DNA of 64,000 nucleotides from ZC4RG30 sp963726085. Lineage in GTDB: Bacteria; Pseudomonadota; Gammaproteobacteria; Steroidobacterales; Steroidobacteraceae. Position 1 is the first letter of the stretch; each line of letters opens with the position of its first letter. The notes under the pieces were generated by a model. It was not told the DNA's origin. It saw nothing but the letters and a program-made list of their open reading frames with translations, and did not search any database. The position numbers and the translations under genes were made by a program. The stretch is taken from contig CAVSAR010000002.1 in the NCBI GenBank assembly GCA_963726085.1, positions 524,497 through 588,496 of the forward strand, given 5' to 3'. Shown here one piece after another: positions 1 to 8,960 of the stretch.

Positions 1-572
1 AAATCCAGCAGGTCATCGCGCTCTGCGGAGTCTATGGCCTGCGCCGCAAGCCCGTGTATTGCGCACAGCTGGGCCAGCTGCGGCGTTGGCGTTGCCAGGG
101 CATCACAACCCAGCTCACGCCGGAACGCGTCGTTGTACTCGAGAAATTCCAGGCCAAGGGCAGTGTCGCCGGGCATCGCCAGCAGGCGTGCGATCAACGC
201 TGCGGTCTCGGCCATGATCTGCTGCAGGTCAAAGCCGCTGCGGTACCACTCGATCAGCGTGAACTCCGGATTGTGCGTACGGCTGCGCTCGCCGGCGCGA
301 AAGGCATGGCAGACCTGGTAGATGTCGCCGCTGCCGGCGGCCAGCAGGCGCTTCATCGGATACTCCGGCGAGGTGTGCAGGTAGCGCGGCGGCGCCAGAT
401 CCACCTGCAGCGAGGCGATCTGCGGGTCGGTGACGGTGGCAGACAGCAGCACCGGGGTCTCCACCTCCAGCACGCCGCGTTCGCGGAAGAACTCGCGGGC
501 TGACTGCAGCAGCGCGGCGCGGCGCCGCAGCGTGTCGATTGCCGCGGACGGGCGCCAGGGGTTGTCGCTCAA
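1..572 (-). CDS. epmA: EF-P--(R)-beta-lysine ligase EpmA (partial)
   Basis: This is the N-terminal part of a class II lysyl-tRNA-synthetase-like enzyme that attaches (R)-beta-lysine to elongation factor P. The gene runs off the left edge of the window. It starts at a TTG at 572, overlapping the psd stop as TTGA. The translation shows class II synthetase features: VLEVETPVL, then LHTSPEYPMKRLLAAG, and the motif 2 stretch FRAGERSRTHNPEF followed by TLIEWYR. There is no N-terminal OB-fold tRNA anticodon-binding domain, which separates EpmA from true LysRS. It lies directly downstream of psd in the same direction, as in many gammaproteobacteria. No other family fits this stretch. Confidence 0.88.
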   Translation of the reverse strand, partial: MSDNPWRPSAAIDTLRRRAALLQSAREFFRERGVLEVETPVLLSATVTDPQIASLQVDLAPPRYLHTSPEYPMKRLLAAGSGDIYQVCHAFRAGERSRTHNPEFTLIEWYRSGFDLQQIMAETAALIARLLAMPGDTALGLEFLEYNDAFRRELGCDALATPTPQLAQLCAIHGLAAQAIDSAERDDLLD

Positions 573-1457
573 GCCGCGTCGCTGCCTTTCGCGGCGGCGC
601 CAGCCTTGACCACTCCCAGTTCCTGCCCCTGGCGCAGGGCCTGCCCTGGCTGCAATCCCGCCGACAGCGATACCGCATCCCTGCCAAACAGCACGATGAC
701 GGTGGAACCCATGTTGAAACGGCCAACCTCGGCGCCGCGCTGCAGGGTGCGCTGCCCCGGCGTGGGCAGGGGCAGGGCGGTACATGCGCCGCGGCTGGCG
801 CGGCGTGACATCGCCGTGCCAGACGGTGGCCATGCTGCCGACATTGAGCGCGCCGATGAGGATCACGGCAAAGGGTCCGAAGTCGCCCTTGAACAGCAGC
901 ACCACGCGCTCATTGCGCGCGAACAGGTTTGGTATCTGCGCGGCGGCGGCCTGGTTGACGCTGAACAGGCGCCCCGGGACATACCAGGCATCCTCCAGCG
1001 TGCCGGTCGCCGGCATGTGGATACGGTGATAGTTGCTCGGCGCCAGGTAGATGGTCGCGAAGCGACCGTTGCGGAAACGCGCGGACCAGTCGATGGCCGC
1101 GCCAGCCAGCAACGTGTCGAGCGAGTACTGGTGGCCCTTGGCCTGCAGTAGCTTGCCGCCCCGGATCGTGCCGCTCTGGCTCAGGATGCCATCGACGGGG
1201 CTGAGCAGCACCCGTGAATTGCCGGCCAGCGGGCGGGCCGAGGGCTTCAAGGCGCGGGTGAAGAATGCGTTGAAGCTCGCATAGGCGAACGGATCCTCTT
1301 CCACCGCATCGCTGAGGTCCGGCTTGAAGCCGCGCATGAACATGCCAATCATCCAGTTCTTCACGGGGCCGAATTTCACGCGCGTGGCCACCATCACCAC
1401 CCGGGAAATCAGGTGATGCGGCAGCACGTATTGCAGTGTTACGAACGGACTTGACAC
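569..1457 (-). CDS. psd: phosphatidylserine decarboxylase (frameshifted)
   Basis: Makes phosphatidylethanolamine from phosphatidylserine at the inner membrane. It begins at a GTG at 1457 with AGGAT upstream and reads SSPFVTLQYVLPHHLISR and so on for most of the protein. The frame changes near position 785, and the C-terminus continues in another frame as TALPLPTPGQRTLQRG and VGRFNMGSTVIVLF. The MGST sequence there is the equivalent of the LGST self-cleavage site that generates the pyruvoyl cofactor. With one base corrected the product is about 295 residues, normal for the family. The catalytic site is intact on the far side of the shift, so the break is more likely a sequence error than decay. 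It is co-directional with epmA. Confidence 0.9.
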
Positions 1458-1489
1458 AGTTGGATATCCTTATTCTTCAATACTTCCCT

Positions 1490-2101
1490 TCAGCCTTCGC
1501 TGCGGACCAGTTCGAGTAGGTCCGACCGCAGGCGCTCCTTGTCAAATGGCGGGGTAAATACCGCGCCCAGTGCACCCTTGCTGTTGATGAAATATAAAGT
1601 CGCCGAATGATCCACTGCGTAGTCGCCACCCGGCAGTGGCTGGATGGCGCGCACGACGCCCAGGTGCCGCAGCAGCGGCTCCAGTGCGACGTCCTCGCCA
1701 CGCACGGCGGTAAACCCGCCGCCGAATGCATCCACATAGTGCCGCAAAGTCAGCGCATCGTCGCGTCCCGGATCAACCGTGACGAATACCATGCGCAGTG
1801 CGCGCAGCCCCGGGTCGCGATGCAGCTGGGTCATCATCGCCAGCGTGATGGGGCAGACGTCCGGGCAGTGCGTGAAGCCGAAGAACATCAGGCTGGGCGC
1901 CCTGGCGAGTCTTGCGTTGTCAAAGGCCACCCCGTCCTGATCCTCGAGCCTGAACGCCGGAATCGGCAGTGCCGTCGGGATGGCGGTGCCGCTGACCAGT
2001 ACGGGTGGGCCATGCTGCAGTGCCCGTGCGACGATATAGCCGGCCGCAGCCGCTGCCACGATCAGTAATCCGATAAAGACCGTAGAGCGATTCCTTGCCA
2101 T
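1490..2101 (-). CDS. SCO1/SenC copper chaperone
   Basis: A 203-residue membrane-anchored thioredoxin-fold protein that carries copper to cytochrome c oxidase. An N-terminal hydrophobic anchor (about residues 8-27) places the fold on the periplasmic side. The copper ligands are present: Cys79 and Cys83 in HCPDVCP and His165 in VDHSATLY. Length and motif order match the SCO1/SenC family closely. It ends 32 bp before psd. Its ATG overlaps the start codon of the divergent prmB as CATG, which leaves no intergenic promoter space. No cytochrome oxidase genes are in the window, so the oxidase it serves cannot be identified. Confidence 0.9.
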   Translation of the reverse strand: MARNRSTVFIGLLIVAAAAAGYIVARALQHGPPVLVSGTAIPTALPIPAFRLEDQDGVAFDNARLARAPSLMFFGFTHCPDVCPITLAMMTQLHRDPGLRALRMVFVTVDPGRDDALTLRHYVDAFGGGFTAVRGEDVALEPLLRHLGVVRAIQPLPGGDYAVDHSATLYFINSKGALGAVFTPPFDKERLRSDLLELVRSEG

Positions 2102-3026
2102 GCCACGATTATTTCACAAGCCGGTGGCCACACGCGCCCGACTACATAGTCGCCACCAGGCGCTGCGCGCGGCATCCCGACGGCTCGGGCGGGCACGGCT
2201 GCATTACGGCCATGGAACGGAAACGGCGACGGATGATGCCGCGGCCCTGCTGGCCCATGCACTGGGGCTGAAGCGGCCACTGCGGGCTGACGAGCTGCAG
2301 CGGCCGTTGTCGGCACGTGCGCGCCAGCGCTTTGAAGACCTGGTGGCGCGACGGATTGCCGAGCGCATCCCCGTGGTCTACCTCACGCAGCGCTGCTGGT
2401 TCGCGGGGCTGCCGATGTATGTGGACGAGCGGGTGCTGATCCCGCGTTCGCCGATCGCCGAGCTGGTGGAGGCGCGATTTTCCCCCTGGGTGGACCCGCA
2501 GCAGGTCCGCAGGATCGCCGATATCGGCACCGGCTCCGGCTGCATCGCCATTGCCTGCGCGCTGGCCTTTCCCGCGGCCCGGGTCGACGCCGTGGACATC
2601 AGCCGAGACGCCCTGGCGGTGGCACGCATAAACCGGCGCGAATATGGCCTGGCGCGGCGCCTGCGATTGCTGGAATCCGACTACTTCGCAGCGCTCAAGG
2701 GGCGCCGCTACGATATTATCGTCAGCAATCCGCCCTATGTCGGGACGGCGGAGTTTCGGCGTCTGCCGCGGGAATACGCCCACGAGCCCTCCGGCGCGCT
2801 GCTGGCGGGGCGGGACGGGATGGACGCGGTGCGCGTGTTGTTGCGCGAGGCGACGCGCCACCTGACGCCCGCGGGCGTATTGGTGGTCGAGGTGGGCAAC
2901 ACCGAAGCGCGCGTGCGTCGCGCACTTCCACAGGTGCCATTCGTGTGGTTGTCATTCGCGCGCGGCGGTGGCGGGGTGTTCCTGTTGACCGCGCAGCAGT
3001 TGCGCGCGGTGGATTTAGATTCGTGA
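2100..3026 (+). CDS. prmB: 50S ribosomal protein L3 glutamine methyltransferase PrmB
   Basis: Methylates a glutamine side chain of ribosomal protein uL3 using S-adenosylmethionine. The 308-residue product has the SAM-binding loop DIGTGSG (residues 141-147) and the glutamine-binding NPPY motif (210-213). PrmB-specific stretches include YGHGTE near residue 36, VDERVLIPRSPI around 108-119, and a C-terminal GGGGVFLLT. About 35 residues precede YGHGT, close to E. coli PrmB, which supports the ATG at 2100 even though it overlaps the divergent SCO1 start. The neighbouring aroC fits the conserved prmB-aroC order and argues for PrmB rather than the release-factor enzyme PrmC. Confidence 0.93.
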   Translation: MPRLFHKPVATRARLHSRHQALRAASRRLGRARLHYGHGTETATDDAAALLAHALGLKRPLRADELQRPLSARARQRFEDLVARRIAERIPVVYLTQRCWFAGLPMYVDERVLIPRSPIAELVEARFSPWVDPQQVRRIADIGTGSGCIAIACALAFPAARVDAVDISRDALAVARINRREYGLARRLRLLESDYFAALKGRRYDIIVSNPPYVGTAEFRRLPREYAHEPSGALLAGRDGMDAVRVLLREATRHLTPAGVLVVEVGNTEARVRRALPQVPFVWLSFARGGGGVFLLTAQQLRAVDLDS

Positions 3027-3033
3027 GGTTCTG

Positions 3034-4118
3034 GTGTCTGGTAACAGCTTCGGCAGGTCGTTTGTAGTCAGCTCCTTGGCGAAAGCCACGGGCCGGCGCT
3101 CGGCTGCGTTGTCGATGGCTGTCCTCCGGGCCTGCCGCTGTCGGAGTCCGACCTGCAGGCCGACATCGATCGGCGCCGCACGGGAGTCTCGCAGTTCGTC
3201 AGCCAGCGCAAGGAGCCCGATGCCGTGCGCATCCTGTCCGGGGTGTTCGAAGGGGTGACCACCGGCACGCCCATCGGCTTGCTGATCGAGAACACCGACG
3301 CGCGCGCCCGCGACTACGACAAGCTGCGCGACCGGTTCCGACCCGGGCATGCCGACTACACCTACCAGCAGAAATATGGCCTGCGCGACCACCGCGGCGG
3401 CGGCCGCTCTTCGGCTCGCGAGACGGTGATGCGGGTGGCTGCCGGGGCCATCGCCCGCAAGTACCTGGCCACGCGGCTGGGCGTGACCATCAGCGGCTAC
3501 GTCAGTCAGGTGGGCACCCTGGTGCTGCAACCGCTGGATCCGCCAGCGGCCTACGACAATGCGTTCTTCTGCCCCGACCCATCGCGGGTGACCGAACTGG
3601 AGCAGTACATCTGGAACCTGCGCAGTGCCGGGGACTCGGTGGGCGCCAAGGTAACGGTGATTGCAACCGGCGTGCCGGCAGGTCTTGGCGAGCCGGTGTT
3701 CGACCGCCTGGACGCGGACCTGGCGCACGCAATGATGGGCATCAATGCCGTGAAGGCCGTGGAAATCGGCGACGGCACCGCGGCGGCCGGGCAGCGCGGC
3801 AGCGAACATCGCGACGAGCTGACGCCCACCGGGTTCCTGTCCAACCATTCTGGCGGCGTGCTGGGGGGCATTTCCTCCGGCCAGGACGTGATCGTGCACC
3901 TGACGCTCAAGCCCACTTCGAGCATCCAGGTCCCTGGACGCACCATCAACCTGTCCGGGGATCCGGTGGATGTGGTGACCACCGGGCGGCACGACCCGTG
4001 CGTGGGGCTGCGCGCAACGCCCATCGCCGAGGCGATGCTGGCCTTGACGCTGATGGACCATTACCTGCGCAACCGTGCGCAAAACGCTGACGTGAAATCC
4101 ACCACGCCAGCCATCTGA
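3034..4118 (+). CDS. aroC: chorismate synthase (frameshifted near the start)
   Basis: Final enzyme of the shikimate pathway, converting 5-enolpyruvylshikimate-3-phosphate to chorismate with reduced FMN. It starts at GTG 3034, 7 bp after prmB, and reads SGNSFGRSFVVSS. One missing base near 3076 moves the frame; the expected GESHGPALGCVVDGCPPG continues in the next frame and runs to 4118 with RDHRGGGRSSARET and a C-terminal MDHYLRNRAQN. Corrected length is 361 residues, the same as E. coli AroC. Everything after the shift is conserved, so an assembly deletion in a run of T is the best explanation. Confidence 0.93.
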
Positions 4119-4149
4119 GAAACTATTTAGTCGTCTATAGAGGAATCTG

Positions 4150-5172
4150 ATGAGCAAGGGTTGGAAAGTTGCGGTGTTGGGGGCCACGGGCCTGGTTGGC
4201 GAAACCATGATCACGGTGCTGGAAGAGCGGAAATTTCCCGTCAGCGAGCTGTTCCCGCTGGCCAGCAGTCGTTCGCTGGGCAAGTCGGTGAAATTGCAGG
4301 GCAAGAGCTATCCGGTGATCGACGTGGAGACCTTCGACTTCTCGCGCGCGGATATCGGGCTGTTTTCCGCAGGGGCGGAAGTGTCGGCCAAGTACGCGCC
4401 CATTGCCGGGGCCGCCGGTTGCGTGGTGATCGATAACACCTCGCAGTTTCGCTACCAGGACGACATTCCGCTGGTGGTGCCGGAGGTCAACCCGCACGCC
4501 ATTGCGCAGTACCGCAACCACGGCATCATTGCCAATCCCAATTGTTCCACCATCCAGATGGTGGTGGCGCTCAAGCCCCTGCATGACGTTGCTGGGATCG
4601 CGCGCATCAACGTGGCCACCTACCAGTCAGTGTCCGGTGGCGGCAAGGAAGCCGTGGACGAACTGGCCACGCAGACGGCTGACCTGCTCAACGGCAAGAA
4701 TGCGGTGGTCAAGGTCCTGCCCAAGCGCATCGCCTTTAACTGCATCCCGCAGATCGACAAGTTCCAGGACAACGGCTACACCAAGGAAGAAATGAAGATG
4801 TTCTGGGAAACCCAGAAGATCATGGAGGACAAGACCATCCTGGTGAACGCCACGGCGGTGCGGGTACCGGTATTTTTCGGGCATTCCGAGGCCGTGCACA
4901 TCGAGACCCGCCGCAAGCTCACGGCGGCGGATGCGCGCAAACTGCTGCAAAAGGCCCCCGGCGTCACCGTCCTGGACGAGCGCAAACCGGGCGGATATCC
5001 CACGGCAGCTACCGAGGCAGCGAACCACGACACGGTTTATGTCGGACGGATCCGCGAGGATATATCGCATGAGCGAGGGCTCGATTTGTGGATCGTCTCT
5101 GACAACGTGCGCAAGGGCGCCGCGACCAACAGCGTGCAAATCGCGGAAATATTGGTTCGCGAGTATTTGTAG
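4150..5172 (+). CDS. asd: aspartate-semialdehyde dehydrogenase
   Basis: Reduces aspartyl phosphate to aspartate semialdehyde with NADPH, feeding lysine/diaminopimelate, threonine and methionine synthesis. The 340-residue product has the nucleotide-binding loop GATGLVG (residues 11-17), the active-site cysteine Cys132 in ANPNCSTIQ, and the substrate region SVSGGGKEAV. A clear Shine-Dalgarno (AGAGGAA) precedes the ATG. It follows aroC by 31 bp and precedes fimV, an order common in gammaproteobacteria. No lysine riboswitch or other leader is visible in the short upstream gap. Confidence 0.96.
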   Translation: MSKGWKVAVLGATGLVGETMITVLEERKFPVSELFPLASSRSLGKSVKLQGKSYPVIDVETFDFSRADIGLFSAGAEVSAKYAPIAGAAGCVVIDNTSQFRYQDDIPLVVPEVNPHAIAQYRNHGIIANPNCSTIQMVVALKPLHDVAGIARINVATYQSVSGGGKEAVDELATQTADLLNGKNAVVKVLPKRIAFNCIPQIDKFQDNGYTKEEMKMFWETQKIMEDKTILVNATAVRVPVFFGHSEAVHIETRRKLTAADARKLLQKAPGVTVLDERKPGGYPTAATEAANHDTVYVGRIREDISHERGLDLWIVSDNVRKGAATNSVQIAEILVREYL

Positions 5173-5277
5173 GTTAAGTTATATTGCTGGCAGGGCGTGC
5201 AAAGCGAGAAATCGAACCCAAGTGAATGTATTTGAACGGGATTCGATGCAAATGTCAGCGAGTCTCGGGGAGTCCTG

Positions 5278-8118
5278 ATGCGTCTTAGAGTTGCAAGCGT
5301 GGCAGTGTCGCTGCTGGCGGTAGTGCCCGGCCTTTCCTTTGCCCTGGGCCTGGGACCCATCCAGCTGAAGTCCGGCCTCAATGCGCCGCTGAATGCCGAA
5401 ATCGAGCTGGTTGCCACCCCCGAAGAGCTGGCCTCCCTCAAGGCCCAGATCGCGTCGCGCGAGACCTTTAGCCGCTACGGCCTTGATTATCCATCGTTTT
5501 TGACGGGAATCCAGGTCAAGGTCATACGCGCAGTCGATGGCCGGGACATCATTTCGCTGACTTCCACCGCGCCCATGGTGGAGCCCTTTGCCACCATCCT
5601 GGTGGACGCAACGTGGGCCCGCGGCCGCAACCTGCGCGAATACACGGTCCTGTTCGATCCACCGGTGTTTGCCCCGGAAGCTACGCGCGAGGCACCCGTG
5701 GCCGCGCCCGTGACCGGTGCCGGCGAACGCAGTGGCGTGGTGACCCGCCCGGTCGATGCGGCGCCCGCGCCTGCTGCACCACCTGCTGCACCACCTGCAG
5801 CCCCCGCGCCAACGGCCGTGGCCAGCCCGGATGGCAGCTACGAGGTGCGCAAGGGCGATTCACTGTCGGGAATTACCCGCCGGCTGTATGGCCAGGCAAA
5901 CGCCAATGGTGCCGGTGACCGCGCCATGATTGCCGTGTACCGCGCAAACCCGGGTGCCTTTGCCGGCAATATTAATGAGCTGCATGCAGGCGCCGTGCTG
6001 CGCCTGCCCGATGCCGCTGCCGTGGCGGCGGTGGATCCCGGCGAGGCGGCCACGGAAGTGCGCAAGCAGTCGGCCGCCTGGAGTGCAGGGCGCACCCCTG
6101 CTGCTGAAGGGGCAGGCGACCAGCGTTTGCGACTGGTGCCGCCGGCTGCCCCGGGCACCGGGTCCGGTGGCGCCGGCAATGCCGAGAGCCAGGCCCTCAA
6201 GGATCGTGTCTCGCGGCTCGAGGCCGATCTGGCCGAATCGCGTCGCTTGCTGGAATTGCGCAATGCCGAGCTGGCGCGCCTGCAGGGCGCAGCCGCACCG
6301 GGCAAGGTGCCCGCCACTCCGGTCCCCGCACCTGCTGCCCCAAAACCTGTGCCTGCTGCGCCGCCTGCAGCGGCTACACCACCGCCCCCTGCGACCAGTG
6401 AGCCCATTGCCGAGCCGCCGGCGCCTCCTGCACCGGCCCCTGTGGCCAAGCCCAAGCCGGTGGTGCCGGCTGTGGCTGTCAAGCCGGAGGGCCCGTCCCT
6501 CATCGACCGGCTCAAGGCACTGTGGATCATCCCGGTGGGCCTGCTGGTGATTGCCCTCGTGTTGCTGGGGCTGCGCATGGTGCGCCGTCGCAGTTCGAAC
6601 TCCTTTGAATCGACCTTCGGTTCCTTTGGTTCCCCGGCCAGCCCCGCGCGGGATCTGTCGTCAGACACATTCCCGATGCGCAAGCCCGTGGGTGCCGAGG
6701 ATGACCGCAACATCGTGGTGGAGGAATCCGGCACACGCGAGCGACCGGCGATGGCCAACGAACTGGCCCGCACGGTTGATTTTGACGAATCCGAACATTC
6801 GATGACCGGCAGCGGGATGGACGCCGGCTCGGCCCTGGACCAGGGCGACCCGCTGGCCGAAGCCGATTTCCACATGGCCTACGGCCTCTACGACCAGGCA
6901 GCGGACCTGGTGCGACTGGCCCTGCAGCGCGAGCCGTCACGCCGTGACCTCAAGCTCAAACTGCTTGAGGTGTTCTTCGTCTGGGGCAACAAGGACCAGT
7001 TCCTGCAGTCCGCACGCGACCTGGCCAGTACCCGCGATGCCGCCGAGCCGGGCGAATGGGAAAAGATTCTCATCATGGGCAAGCAGCTTGCCCCCGAGGA
7101 TCCGCTGTTCGGCGCGACCTATACCGGACCGGGGCCTTCCGTTGTCGACCTCAACCTGGAAGGCGGCCAGAACCACATCGATTTCGACCTGCACGGCGAG
7201 CCGTCCGTGGAGTTCCTGCCCGAAGGCAGCATGGATCTGGACCTGGGCGCCAACGCGCGTGATCAGGACCTGGAAGGCACCGCGCGACTGGATTTCTCGC
7301 TGGATGATCCGGCCCGTGGTGGCGACTCGCTGGCGCCCACGGCCACGACGCGCCAGATGGCCCAGCCCGGATTTGGTGAGTCCTCCACGCAGCGGCTCAA
7401 CGCGCCGGAAGGACAGGAAGGTCCGACCGTCGAGCAGCCGCAACTGCACGATGGCGGCACGCTGCGCCAGAAACTCGATGCGCAGCACCAGTTCATCGGC
7501 AACGACCAGACCGCAGAGCTGGCGCTGGATGACCTGGGACTGGATCTGGGCCGGCTGGACACTACCCGCACAACGCTGCTGGATGATTCGCGGCTGACGC
7601 GCGAGCTGGCATCCCCGGATTCCCCCACGCTGGTTGCCGGGCTGGACGACACCTCGCGGCGCATGATCGCCGCTGCGCAGGAAGGCCAGCAGCCCACCGA
7701 GTTGCTGCCGCTGGGCGAGGGCACCGACGAGGTGGCGCGGACCTCCAGGGTGCCGTCGCTGGATTTCGAGCTCAACTATGACGTCGACGGCTCGGCGGCC
7801 ACTGGCAAGCACACCAGGGTGGGCGACACGGACTTCCGCCTGGACAGCGATACGGCAACGTCAAAGACCATCCCCGAAGTCGAGCGCACCCAGACGCAGC
7901 GCATGCAAGCGGCACGGGCCAGCGAAGTCGATGCATTGTCGGCGGACCTGGAGCCGGTGACCATGAGCGAGGTGGGCACCAAGCTGGATCTGGCCCGCGC
8001 CTACATGGACATGGGTGATCCGGATGGCGCGCGCAGCATCCTCAACGAGGTGTTGCAGGAAGGTTCCGTCACGCAGAAGCAGGAAGCGCAGCGGCTGATC
8101 GATTCGATACCAGGCTGA
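5278..8118 (+). CDS. fimV: FimV-like polar hub / pilus assembly protein
   Basis: A 946-residue inner-membrane protein of the FimV family, which binds peptidoglycan and organises type IV pilus and polar components. It has a signal peptide (residues 1-22) followed by the FimV N-terminal domain (LGLGPIQLKSGLNAPLNAEI). A LysM domain starts near residue 187 (YEVRKGDSLSGITRRLYG). Long Pro/Ala-rich linkers and a short coiled coil come next, then one membrane segment near 411-432. The acidic cytoplasmic region ends in the conserved FimV C-terminal TPR module (LDLARAYMDMGDPDGARSIL). Length and domain order are typical. It lies between asd and truA as in Pseudomonas and Xanthomonas. Confidence 0.94.
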   Translation: MRLRVASVAVSLLAVVPGLSFALGLGPIQLKSGLNAPLNAEIELVATPEELASLKAQIASRETFSRYGLDYPSFLTGIQVKVIRAVDGRDIISLTSTAPMVEPFATILVDATWARGRNLREYTVLFDPPVFAPEATREAPVAAPVTGAGERSGVVTRPVDAAPAPAAPPAAPPAAPAPTAVASPDGSYEVRKGDSLSGITRRLYGQANANGAGDRAMIAVYRANPGAFAGNINELHAGAVLRLPDAAAVAAVDPGEAATEVRKQSAAWSAGRTPAAEGAGDQRLRLVPPAAPGTGSGGAGNAESQALKDRVSRLEADLAESRRLLELRNAELARLQGAAAPGKVPATPVPAPAAPKPVPAAPPAAATPPPPATSEPIAEPPAPPAPAPVAKPKPVVPAVAVKPEGPSLIDRLKALWIIPVGLLVIALVLLGLRMVRRRSSNSFESTFGSFGSPASPARDLSSDTFPMRKPVGAEDDRNIVVEESGTRERPAMANELARTVDFDESEHSMTGSGMDAGSALDQGDPLAEADFHMAYGLYDQAADLVRLALQREPSRRDLKLKLLEVFFVWGNKDQFLQSARDLASTRDAAEPGEWEKILIMGKQLAPEDPLFGATYTGPGPSVVDLNLEGGQNHIDFDLHGEPSVEFLPEGSMDLDLGANARDQDLEGTARLDFSLDDPARGGDSLAPTATTRQMAQPGFGESSTQRLNAPEGQEGPTVEQPQLHDGGTLRQKLDAQHQFIGNDQTAELALDDLGLDLGRLDTTRTTLLDDSRLTRELASPDSPTLVAGLDDTSRRMIAAAQEGQQPTELLPLGEGTDEVARTSRVPSLDFELNYDVDGSAATGKHTRVGDTDFRLDSDTATSKTIPEVERTQTQRMQAARASEVDALSADLEPVTMSEVGTKLDLARAYMDMGDPDGARSILNEVLQEGSVTQKQEAQRLIDSIPG

Positions 8119-8146
8119 CCCCCGGTCAGTCTGCCGTAACGGGGGT
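8118..8146 (+). promoter_or_regulatory. hairpin covering the truA ribosome-binding region
   Basis: Directly after the fimV stop, ACCCCCG (8118-8124) can pair with CGGGGGT (8140-8146), a perfect 7-bp G+C stem with a 15-nt loop. No T-tract follows, so it does not look like a terminator. Its 3' arm holds the only purine-rich ribosome-binding sequence for truA and ends 2 nt before the ATG. If it folds, it would restrict truA translation. The stem is seen directly; the regulatory role is inference. Confidence 0.4.
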
Positions 8147-8148
8147 CC

Positions 8149-8958
8149 ATGACGCGCTTTGCCGTCGGTGTTGAATACGACGGAGGTGCCTTTTCCGGGT
8201 GGCAGCAGCAGGTCGGCCTCAGTACCGTGCAGTCGGCACTGGAAGGCGCGCTGGCACAACTGCTGGACCATCCCACCGCTGTCACGGGTGCCGGCCGCAC
8301 CGATGCCGGGGTGCATGCGCGCTGCCAGGTCGTGCATTTCGACACCGCGGCCCAGCGCAGCGAGCGCGCGCTGGTACTGGGTACCAACACCAGCCTGCCC
8401 ACTGCCATTGCCATTCGCTGGGCACGGGCTGTGCCCGAGCACTTTCACGCGCGTTACTCGGCGCAGGCGCGCACCTATCGATACTGCATTCTCAACCGCA
8501 CCGCGCGTCCGGGCCTGGTCGCAGGGCGGGCCGCCTTTGTATATCGACCACTGCAGGTCGAGCCCATGGCCCAAGCCGGACAGCTGCTGCTGGGAACCCA
8601 CGACTTCAGTGCCTTTCGCGCGGCCGAGTGCCAGGCCAAATCCCCGGTGCGCAACCTGTCGCAGTTGCGGGTGCAGCGCTGCGGCGATTTCGTGCTGCTG
8701 GAGGTCACGGCCAACGCATTCCTGCACCACATGGTGCGCAACATCGCCGGCCTGCTGATCCATGTGGGCACCGGCGAGGCTGCGCCGGCACTGGCACTGG
8801 AGGTGCTTGCGGGCCGCAACCGCAGCCTGGCACCGGCCACGGCGCCTGCGGCCGGCCTGTACCTGTGGCGGGTGCACTACCCGGCAGTGTTCGGCTTGCC
8901 TGACGATTCCGATATCATGCCCACTGCCGCGGGCTGCCCGGCGGACCTGATGGTGTAG
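8149..8958 (+). CDS. truA: tRNA pseudouridine(38-40) synthase TruA
   Basis: Isomerises uridines 38-40 in the anticodon arm of many tRNAs. The 269-residue product has the family signature GAGRTDAGVHA with catalytic Asp52, plus NAFLHHMVRNIAG, a conserved C-terminal element. The ATG lies 30 bp after fimV, and ends 2 bp before accD. In many relatives trpF, trpB and trpA lie between truA and accD; here they are absent. Confidence 0.95.
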   Translation: MTRFAVGVEYDGGAFSGWQQQVGLSTVQSALEGALAQLLDHPTAVTGAGRTDAGVHARCQVVHFDTAAQRSERALVLGTNTSLPTAIAIRWARAVPEHFHARYSAQARTYRYCILNRTARPGLVAGRAAFVYRPLQVEPMAQAGQLLLGTHDFSAFRAAECQAKSPVRNLSQLRVQRCGDFVLLEVTANAFLHHMVRNIAGLLIHVGTGEAAPALALEVLAGRNRSLAPATAPAAGLYLWRVHYPAVFGLPDDSDIMPTAAGCPADLMV

Positions 8959-8960
8959 GC

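Noticed and set aside
3015..4304. A 429-codon minus-strand frame opposite aroC.
   Set aside because: Low-complexity, Arg/His-rich product without a motif; aroC on the plus strand explains the region.
5173..5277. Possible regulatory leader or riboswitch between asd and fimV.
   Set aside because: The gap is short and shows no stable conserved structure or attenuator that I can recognise.
5760..5815. Short direct repeats (CCTGCTGCACCA) that could suggest a repeat array.
   Set aside because: They encode the Pro/Ala linker of FimV, with codon-level periodicity and no spacers; not CRISPR.
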